A DNA stretch of 23,169 bases, taken from Flemingiibacterium sp045644145. Lineage in GTDB: Bacteria > Bacillota > Clostridia > Oscillospirales > CAG-272. The notes beneath the pieces were generated by a model, which worked only from the letters and a program-made list of their open reading frames with translations, searched no databases and was not told the origin of the DNA. The stretch is from NCBI GenBank assembly GCA_045644145.1, contig JAZRGK010000059.1, positions 1 through 23,169 on the forward strand, read 5' to 3'. Below, piece after piece: positions 1 to 6,032 of this stretch; position 1 is the first letter of the stretch, and each line of letters opens with the position of its first letter. The translations under genes were made by a program, and so were the position numbers.

Positions 1-74
1 ACCCGTGGATCAAAGCGGATTATGACGAAGACGGTTGTCTTGTCATGACTAATCTCGCATTTGAAAAAGCGTAA
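1..74 (+). CDS. 3' end of an unrecognised protein-coding gene (partial)
   Basis: Reading from base 3, an open frame gives 23 residues ending in DGCLVMTNLAFEKA, then TAA at 72-74. It is cut by the window edge, so no domain can be assigned. A hairpin terminator follows 10 bases after the stop, which supports this as a real gene end. The other two forward frames close early (TGA at 22-24 and 46-48). Confidence 0.5.
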   Translation, partial: PWIKADYDEDGCLVMTNLAFEKA

Positions 75-84
75 ATCGCAACCT

Positions 85-109
85 GGGGAACTCCGGTTCC
101 CCTCTTCTC
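85..109 (+). terminator. Intrinsic terminator after the partial first gene
   Basis: A perfect 7-bp stem GGGGAAC/GTTCCCC (85-91 with 96-102) encloses a TCCG tetraloop and is followed by the pyrimidine run TCTTCTC. The U-tract is imperfect, so termination may be partial. Confidence 0.6.
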
Positions 110-167
110 AAAGTGCTTCACATCGGTGGAGTATTTTGAGATGAGATAATTATTAGCGAGGAAAATT

Positions 168-398
168 ATGAAAATCATTTTGCTGATCATTGGCATTATA
201 GTCTTGATTATTGGCATCTTATCCTTGTCATGGGCAATAACGAACTTCATGACCTACCATCACGTGGTGGATGCTTCATCGGATCAATACAGGAGATGGA
301 AACAACAAAGCAAATATTATTTCATTATTGGAATCGTGACCTCTTGCTTGGCATTTGTATGCTTTTTGGGGCAAGCCTATTCGAATAAAAATTCTTGA
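168..398 (+). CDS. Small two-helix membrane protein
   Basis: This 76-residue protein has two hydrophobic segments, residues about 3-30 (Ile/Leu-rich) and about 51-70. A polar loop between them holds basic residues and a YRRWKQQSKYY stretch, and a short tail ends SNKNS. The layout suggests a helical hairpin in the cytoplasmic membrane. A GAGGA-type ribosome binding site lies 7 bases before the ATG. It is the first gene of a co-directional run to 5850 and sits 45 bp before the SPFH-domain gene. Small membrane partners are common beside SPFH proteins, but no specific family was recognised. Real gene is likely; function unknown. Confidence 0.65.
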   Translation: MKIILLIIGIIVLIIGILSLSWAITNFMTYHHVVDASSDQYRRWKQQSKYYFIIGIVTSCLAFVCFLGQAYSNKNS

Positions 399-443
399 GA
401 CCTTGGTATCAATATCTGAAACACAGATCAGGAGGATAAATAC

Positions 444-1718
444 ATGGACTTTATGAAACTTGACAACTCGTTTGAAGAAAATCAGCTTAAAGGCATCTTC
501 TCGCGGGTTGTTTACGCAGAAACAAACGGCAATACTCTGTCCACACCCGCAAAGGAAATGGCATACGGATCAAGCAGCGAACAAAATACGTCTGATCTTC
601 CTTGGAATGCGTACACACTCATCCGTATCGCAAAAGGTCAGAGCGCTGTGTTTGTGAGCGGTGACAAGGTTATATCTTCCCGCGCAAAGCCCGGAGATTA
701 TGCTGTGCAGGGGGAAGAGGATCTCTCTTCGGCTAAAGTATATTTTGTCGGAACAGATGAGAAGTCCGGCAAAATGTTTGAAACGCACACGCCTCTTGTT
801 TATCACGCAACAGATGCCGCTACCTCTGTAACCGGCGAGATTCGGATGAACTGCGCCTACTACTTTATTTATCGCATCAAGAACCCAAAGGTATTTATGA
901 AATATGTACTTGTCTGCAAGGGGAAAACTGTAAACCGTCAGAATCTTGAAACGGAAATGAACAGCGTGTTCTCGGTTTGTCTTCCCGAGCTTTTCGCGCA
1001 GCTCTCTGCTGATGGCGTTCCGTATACCGACATCTCCGGATGTGGCGACCGCGTTACAGAGTTTATGAAAGAAAAGCTTGCACTCGCATGGAAAAGCTCA
1101 CGCGGAATTGAGCTTAAGGAATTCAAATTTATTGTAACCGAGCCTAATCGCGACGACGTAAAGGTTTTCGAAGAAAAGTGCGCCCTTGCAGGAGAAAAGA
1201 CTGCAGGATCCTCTTTTGATTCCGAGCAGTTTTCTGAAGAATTCAGCGCGGTTATGAAAGAACTCGGAAAAGTCGCGGGAGATGCGATGGCTACGTTTGG
1301 AAAAGAAATGGTGTCTCTTTTCGACGAGCTTGCCGAACAGCTTGACAAAGAAATCAATTCTTCCGAGGCTGAATCGGACGAAGAATCATCTGACGATTTT
1401 GACATCGACAGTATTCTTGAAGGCTGCAGTACTGATGTTATGGGAACATGGGAATGTCCCGAACTTGGCCAAACCATCCGGTTTGAACTTCTGTACGCCG
1501 TGATCGAAACGAACGGACAGCAGGTTTGGATGGGTGACTGGGAGGAAAAAGAGGGGGACGATGGCTTTGACATTGTTGTCTGCCCCACTGCAGATTCTCT
1601 CGGTTGTTACAAGTATTTTGAATATCATAACGGTGATGACGACGAATATCTCGCAGGAATCATCCTTGATACAGGTGATGAAAAACAGTATGTGCGCTTC
1701 GTTCGAAATGCAGAATGA
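444..1718 (+). CDS. SPFH-domain protein (YdjI/virion-core-like) with C-terminal beta domain
   Basis: This is a 424-residue cytosolic protein with no signal peptide. Residues about 54-250 resemble the YdjI-type SPFH/Band-7 family. They begin with AYTLIRIAKGQSAVFVSGDK, matching the family's glycine-turn strand that precedes a bulk of beta strands, and end in a helical arm. Residues 255-305 are an amphipathic helical region (FGKEMVSLFDELAEQLDKE), followed by an acidic linker (ESDEESSDDFD, about 310-320). A C-terminal beta-rich domain starts at GTWE (about 334), reminiscent of lipocalin-type folds. SPFH proteins build membrane-associated scaffolds and are often linked to envelope stress; a role here is inference. 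The ribosome binding site AGGAGG is 8 bases upstream. The assignment rests on motif resemblance, not a search. Confidence 0.6.
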   Translation: MDFMKLDNSFEENQLKGIFSRVVYAETNGNTLSTPAKEMAYGSSSEQNTSDLPWNAYTLIRIAKGQSAVFVSGDKVISSRAKPGDYAVQGEEDLSSAKVYFVGTDEKSGKMFETHTPLVYHATDAATSVTGEIRMNCAYYFIYRIKNPKVFMKYVLVCKGKTVNRQNLETEMNSVFSVCLPELFAQLSADGVPYTDISGCGDRVTEFMKEKLALAWKSSRGIELKEFKFIVTEPNRDDVKVFEEKCALAGEKTAGSSFDSEQFSEEFSAVMKELGKVAGDAMATFGKEMVSLFDELAEQLDKEINSSEAESDEESSDDFDIDSILEGCSTDVMGTWECPELGQTIRFELLYAVIETNGQQVWMGDWEEKEGDDGFDIVVCPTADSLGCYKYFEYHNGDDDEYLAGIILDTGDEKQYVRFVRNAE

Positions 1719-1748
1719 TGTCGCTTTCCGAATCTTGCGGAGGAAAAT

Positions 1749-2825
1749 ATGGAAAAAACAAAGATATTTGCACTTATAACGGTATGTGTTTGTCTGCTTG
1801 CACTTGCAGGCTGCCAAAACACATCTGATACAACGCTCCCTGTTGACACGACGGTTCCTCCTGACACGACAACACAGCCCACCGACACAGAAATCCCCAC
1901 TGATCCATACAACGAGCTTTTACTTACCATGGAAGGAACATCTCAGCGGATGGCGGTTGCCTACTTCGGATATTTCAGCCATATGGATGTGGAAGAATTC
2001 GATGAAAATGCAGAATATGCCTTCAGCCATGTAGATCCGTTCCCGTATATGAAAAGCAAAGCGCCCGAGCTTTGCGAGAAGATGCCGTTTTTGCTCAGTA
2101 TTCCCGATGAAAATATCATTGGTGACCGAACAGGCGAGCTTTACTGCATCATTCCGGCGGATAAAAACGCCTCTGTTACCGTGACTTACGCAGGACTGAA
2201 TGAAGCCGGTGAGGACGTGTCCGAAACCCTTTATCAAAGTGCAGAGGGTGAACCGATCATGGTGTTCTGCAACACCGGTTGGACGCCCGAAATGCAGATA
2301 AAAATCGAAGAAGCAAACGGTGATTCCTTCGTGTGGATTCCTGCGCTCGACAATACATATTACGTCAGTACGATGATGGATAACAAATGGGAAGAAATGA
2401 TACTCGATATCTCCCCCTACGCGGAATGCCTTGCCGCCGATTACCGTATCATGCGCGAAAGCTCGTATATCCCGCCGAGCGGTGAACAGCTTCGTGGTAC
2501 AACGTGGAGTGCCGATGAGAATTTTCCGTACAATCAGTATTACCGCATTGCCTTTCACGAAAACAAAGCGGATATTTATTGGAAAACGGATGACGGCGAA
2601 GAACATGAATATCTGAACGCGACCTACTCCTTGGAAGTTGTCGGCGGTGTATCAATATTAACGCTTGATCTCGGTGAGTTTGCCGGAGTGCATCGATACA
2701 ATCTGCTTATGGATTCAGACGGTTCTATGTTATACATCGCAGTTGACAATACAAAGGGGACGATCACCCATACCGACGAAAAGCAGTATCGCTTTCTGTA
2801 TCAAGATGTAAGCAGCAATCAGTGA
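1749..2825 (+). CDS. Putative surface lipoprotein with Thr/Pro linker
   Basis: This is a 358-residue exported protein. A short basic start and hydrophobic core end in the lipobox LALAGC, with Cys22 as the lipidation site. A Thr/Pro/Asp linker (residues about 24-52) follows, typical of cell-wall-spanning stalks. A globular region of about 190 residues comes next, then a C-terminal beta-rich domain beginning LRGTTWSADENF. That last part looks like the GTW-led C-terminal domain of the preceding SPFH protein, suggesting a shared calycin-like fold (inference). The ribosome binding site GGAGG is 6 bases before the ATG, and the gene follows the SPFH stop by 30 bp, so they are probably co-transcribed. 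No enzymatic motif was seen. Confidence 0.7.
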   Translation: MEKTKIFALITVCVCLLALAGCQNTSDTTLPVDTTVPPDTTTQPTDTEIPTDPYNELLLTMEGTSQRMAVAYFGYFSHMDVEEFDENAEYAFSHVDPFPYMKSKAPELCEKMPFLLSIPDENIIGDRTGELYCIIPADKNASVTVTYAGLNEAGEDVSETLYQSAEGEPIMVFCNTGWTPEMQIKIEEANGDSFVWIPALDNTYYVSTMMDNKWEEMILDISPYAECLAADYRIMRESSYIPPSGEQLRGTTWSADENFPYNQYYRIAFHENKADIYWKTDDGEEHEYLNATYSLEVVGGVSILTLDLGEFAGVHRYNLLMDSDGSMLYIAVDNTKGTITHTDEKQYRFLYQDVSSNQ

Positions 2826-2969
2826 GGATGCTCTGATACTGTTTGCATTTACAATGAATTCAATACGCAAATCATACTTTAGCAGGATGTAATTGTCTTC
2901 GGTTTTTGATAAAATAGATTCGGTTGATTGAATCGGACTTTTTTGAAAAATACTTATAAGGAGAGTTTT

Positions 2970-4220
2970 ATGAAAAAGCGCTTAGGCATTCTCGTCAGTA
3001 TACTGTTTATTTGTCTTATGACACTGCCAACATTTGCTGCGGATGCCCCTCCCGAAATTGTCTGTCAGCCGCAAAATCCTACCTACAATCCGTATGCCGT
3101 TGCGCTGTACTCTGTGACAGCTAAAGGAAATGATCTTGTCTGCACGTGGCATCTCGTGTTTGATGGCGTTGATTACAACATCTCAAAAACAGATGAAGTA
3201 TTCGACCCGTGGGAAGGATATGCTGGCGAACAGTACGGCTGTTATGCGGAAGAATCTGCCGGACAAACTGCATTCTACTACTATTTCCAGGGGATCGGAG
3301 AAGAACTTTCCGGTGCTGCTATTTATGCCGTGATTGACAACGGCAGTCAATCGATTGTAAGTGACATGGCGTACATTTATGTGGTGGACGATGCAAAGAC
3401 GCCCCCCACAACGGTTGTACCGGCCTCTGTAGAGCTGTATCAAGGCGAGGCGTATACCCTCCACTGTGAAGCATCGGTTCCCGACGGTTCCACCCTCAGC
3501 TACCTGTGGTACAGTACTTCCACCGGTAAGATTCAAAACATCATGGCGGTCAACCGCGGCGGTGAGGACAAAGCGGATCTGACCGTGGATACAAGCACGG
3601 TTGGCACACAATATTACTGCTGTATGGTAACCTCTGCCTCCGGTGGCAGCACTTATTCGAGTTTGATTAAGGTAACGGTAACAGATCCGCCCCAGATGCA
3701 AATGACAGATAGCGCGACCATACCGAGCGGTACTGTGGGGCAAAAGTACAGCTTCGATCTGAAGCAGCTCAGCGAAGCTACAAATTATAAGATTTACGAA
3801 AGCAGCACATACCCGAACGAATTTGAAAAAACAGGACTAATTATTGGCAAGAACGATATACTTTCGGGTACGCCTACCGCTGCAGGAGAATATAAGTTTG
3901 CTGTAGTGGGAGAAAAGAGCTCCGGCACGGGCAGCTATATCTGCGAAATTGCATTTATTGTAGAGGCACCCGAGACAACTGAGGCACCTGAAACTACAAA
4001 GACTCCCGAAACAAAGGAACCAGAGACAGAAAAGACAACGGAGACAACGAAAACTCCCGAAATAGATTCACCGGAAACGAAGAAACCCGAAACTGATCCA
4101 CCCTATAGAGACAACGAGCCGGATCGGCAAATGAGCGGAGTAGTGGTTGCTCTTATCGCAGTTTCTGCCGGATTGGCAGGTGCTCTTATCGTTCTGCTAT
4201 TCACAAAAAACAAAAAGTAA
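2970..4220 (+). CDS. Secreted Ig-like surface protein with C-terminal membrane anchor
   Basis: An upstream in-frame ATG at 2928 exists, but AAGGAG at 2958-2963 and a classical signal peptide place the start at 2970 (416 residues). The signal peptide runs to about residue 23, with cleavage near TFA/ADA. Two Ig-like regions follow: about 26-135, and about 138-235 with the paired Cys in YTLHCEAS and YYCCMV. A third module (about 240-325) contains LSGTPTAAGEYKF, the hallmark of putative-Ig (He_PIG) repeats. A stalk of PET/TET repeats (about 328-385) leads to a final transmembrane helix and a lysine tail (FTKNKK). There is no LPxTG motif, so it is held by the helix rather than sortase. Ligand unknown. 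Confidence 0.75.
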   Translation: MKKRLGILVSILFICLMTLPTFAADAPPEIVCQPQNPTYNPYAVALYSVTAKGNDLVCTWHLVFDGVDYNISKTDEVFDPWEGYAGEQYGCYAEESAGQTAFYYYFQGIGEELSGAAIYAVIDNGSQSIVSDMAYIYVVDDAKTPPTTVVPASVELYQGEAYTLHCEASVPDGSTLSYLWYSTSTGKIQNIMAVNRGGEDKADLTVDTSTVGTQYYCCMVTSASGGSTYSSLIKVTVTDPPQMQMTDSATIPSGTVGQKYSFDLKQLSEATNYKIYESSTYPNEFEKTGLIIGKNDILSGTPTAAGEYKFAVVGEKSSGTGSYICEIAFIVEAPETTEAPETTKTPETKEPETEKTTETTKTPEIDSPETKKPETDPPYRDNEPDRQMSGVVVALIAVSAGLAGALIVLLFTKNKK

Positions 4221-4240
4221 CTGTTCCCGGAGGGGAAATC

Positions 4241-4630
4241 ATGAAGAAAATTGTTGTTAGTGTAAAAAACAATCTGCTTGCAGAATCCATCACTAAGATT
4301 CTGGCAGACAGCGGTGTTTTTAATCCGTTTCGAGTGCCTGTACACCGAAAAAACAAGGATACAGCAAAACAATGTGAAGCACTGCAGACGGAATTGGTGT
4401 TGGCAGAGGTTTCTTACTCTCCCGGTACTACCGTGGATACCCGATTGGAAGAAGCTGCGGAGCTTCGCCGTATATTGCCGGGGTGTCTGATCGTTTTTCT
4501 GTGTGATGAAAATTCAGCACCGGATATTGCCAAAGATGTGATGCTTGCCAAAAAGGACGGAAAGATCGATGCATTTTTCTATACGTCCGTAACACAAAAT
4601 TACCTGCTTGCAGCGCTGGAAGCCCTGTAA
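4241..4630 (+). CDS. Stand-alone receiver-like (degenerate REC) protein
   Basis: This 129-residue protein has the alternating beta/alpha pattern of a CheY-type receiver. Strand 1 is KKIVVSVKNN, the beta-3 equivalent is TELVLAEVSYSPG, beta-4 is CLIVFLCDE, and the last helix is NYLLAALEAL. The acidic pair after strand 1 is missing. The phosphorylated Asp at the end of beta-3 appears to be Glu56, and the conserved beta-5 Lys is replaced in AFFYTSVTQ. It is therefore probably not phosphorylated; a Glu there can mimic the phosphorylated state (inference). It has no output domain. The ribosome binding site GGAGGGG precedes the ATG, and the gene starts 20 bp after the Ig-like gene. The receiver call is by pattern only. 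Confidence 0.55.
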   Translation: MKKIVVSVKNNLLAESITKILADSGVFNPFRVPVHRKNKDTAKQCEALQTELVLAEVSYSPGTTVDTRLEEAAELRRILPGCLIVFLCDENSAPDIAKDVMLAKKDGKIDAFFYTSVTQNYLLAALEAL

Positions 4631-4675
4631 AGCAGTACAAAAACCAAACAAAGTATAACCTGGAGGATCAATCAA

Positions 4676-5407
4676 ATGAAAAAGAAGACATTGGCCATTA
4701 TTGTTATCGCCGTCGCATTGGTAATCACATTGAGTGCGGCAGCAATTATTTACTTCTCAGATGGTAAAACACCGAGTCCGGTTTCCGGCGATGTTGAATC
4801 AGACTATAATAACATACTGGATAATCTCCATGGTGCGCTTTTATCTCCCGATGACGCAGACGTTCTTTTTGATGGAGTGGCCAGCATTCAAGACGCTGTA
4901 CAGGCGCTTGGGGATGAGGCACTTGATAAGCTCGAATATACCGTTACGGATATAAACAATGACGGAACGAAGGAGCTTCTGATCGGTTGTTTTGAAGCAG
5001 ATGATTCTGCCTCTACAAAAAATGAGATTTATGCCGCTTATTCGCACGACGGGAATACTGCCACACTTCTTTTTGAGAAACAGGCGCAAAATACCTTTGC
5101 ACTGACCGATACAAATACATATTATTTCTATGGCTCGGACGGCGAAAATTACCATATCATTGCAGAATATGAAATTGGAGAAAACGGCAAGCTGGTTTGC
5201 AAAAACTTCTATTTCACATATCCACAATCAGGGAACTCGGGTGAATTGGGCTATTTCCATAACACAAGCGGAGAATGGACCTCCGAAGGATCCGAGCAGC
5301 TGGATATAACGGCAGAGGAATTTGAGGCAATTCGTGCAGAACTTGCCGCAAAAACAGTAGAGCTTTCCGGCGAGAAATTTGCAGCTCTCGCAAACGGCAG
5401 CAAGTAA
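4676..5407 (+). CDS. Membrane-anchored extracytoplasmic protein with Ca-binding-type loop
   Basis: The protein is 243 residues. The N-terminus (MKKK then about 20 hydrophobic residues to about 27) is a signal anchor with no lipobox. The exported part contains YTVTDINNDGTKELLIG at about 88-104; the DxNxDGxxELL pattern is the calcium-loop/beta-strand signature seen in VCBS/FG-GAP and EF-hand-like extracellular proteins. Around it are strands alternating with acidic loops, and the C-terminal part (about 212-240) is helical. Similar gut Firmicute proteins are annotated only as hypothetical. The ribosome binding site TGGAGG is 9 bases before the ATG. Function unknown; the Ca-binding idea is inference from the motif. 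Confidence 0.65.
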   Translation: MKKKTLAIIVIAVALVITLSAAAIIYFSDGKTPSPVSGDVESDYNNILDNLHGALLSPDDADVLFDGVASIQDAVQALGDEALDKLEYTVTDINNDGTKELLIGCFEADDSASTKNEIYAAYSHDGNTATLLFEKQAQNTFALTDTNTYYFYGSDGENYHIIAEYEIGENGKLVCKNFYFTYPQSGNSGELGYFHNTSGEWTSEGSEQLDITAEEFEAIRAELAAKTVELSGEKFAALANGSK

Positions 5408-5481
5408 AATAAAGAAATTCCCGATACTACAATATAAGTTTGAATCAAAAAACACATTCAAATACTATAAAAAGGAGATTT

Positions 5482-5850
5482 ATGATGGGAAAATTCGTAA
5501 TCCGAAACACAGCAACAGGCATTAAGTTCGATCTGAAAGCCGGTAACGGTGAAGTAATCGCAACAAGCGAGGTTTACACAACGGAAGCCGCTTGTTTGAA
5601 CGGAATCAACAGCGTGAAGACAAATTGCGTTGGTGAAATTGAGGATCAGACCATTGAAGGATTTGAAAAGGTAAAGCACCCCAAGTTCGAGGTTTACACC
5701 GACAAGGCAGGTGAATACAGATTCAATCTCAAGGCAAGAAACGGTGAGATTATCGCTTCCAGTGAAGGATACAAATCCAAGGCAAGTTGCCTTAACGGTA
5801 TAGAAAGCGTAAAGAAGAACGCACCCGATGCTGAAATCGTGAAGGCATAA
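5482..5850 (+). CDS. DUF1508 (YegP/UPF0339) tandem-repeat protein
   Basis: This 122-residue protein is built of two similar units. Unit 1 (about 4-50) has KFDLKAGNGEVIATSEVY and ACLNGINSVK; unit 2 (about 68-116) has RFNLKARNGEIIASSEGY and SCLNGIESVK. This is the DUF1508 repeat, normally found as a tandem pair in small cytosolic proteins such as YegP; their role is not established. An upstream in-frame ATG at 5440 was rejected because AAAGGAGAT at 5471-5479 sits just before the ATG at 5482 (a second ATG at 5485 is possible). Conserved Cys occurs once per unit. It is the last gene of the run, followed by a strong terminator. Confidence 0.85.
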   Translation: MMGKFVIRNTATGIKFDLKAGNGEVIATSEVYTTEAACLNGINSVKTNCVGEIEDQTIEGFEKVKHPKFEVYTDKAGEYRFNLKARNGEIIASSEGYKSKASCLNGIESVKKNAPDAEIVKA

Positions 5851-5912
5851 TCGTGCTATTAGGGCTAAATAAAACTATTTTCGTAAATGTATTATGCCGA
5901 AAATAACAAAAG

Positions 5913-5945
5913 AGCCGAACGTGTATAATCACGTTCGGCTTTCTT
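5913..5945. terminator. Bidirectional intrinsic terminator
   Basis: A perfect 11-bp stem AGCCGAACGTG/CACGTTCGGCT (5913-5923 with 5930-5940) has loop TATAAT. On the + strand it is followed by TTCTT. On the - strand the run is CTTTTGTTATTTT. It therefore can end both the DUF1508 operon and GH2 transcription arriving from the right. Confidence 0.85.
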
Positions 5946-6032
5946 GCTATCGTTGTCTTTGGCTCTCAATCGGGCGTTTAGATAACATCCTTATTCGGGT
6001 GTGCACTTTCGGTACCCTTTTTTGATTGCGCT

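Noticed and set aside
938..1588. 216-residue Ser-rich open frame antisense to the SPFH gene
   Set aside because: Low-complexity shadow of an acidic coding strand, without start signals.
1920..2606. 228-residue open frame antisense to the lipoprotein gene
   Set aside because: His/Phe/Arg-rich shadow translation with no start signals; the + strand has lipobox and ribosome binding site.
2826..2969. Promoter for the Ig-like gene near GATAAAAT (2909-2915)
   Set aside because: The only TTG-type -35 candidate (TTGTCT, 2893) is 11 bases away, too close; no good alternative, so left unassigned.
2928..2969. Upstream ATG extending the Ig-like protein by 14 residues
   Set aside because: The extension would push the signal peptide inward and ignores the AAGGAG directly before 2970.
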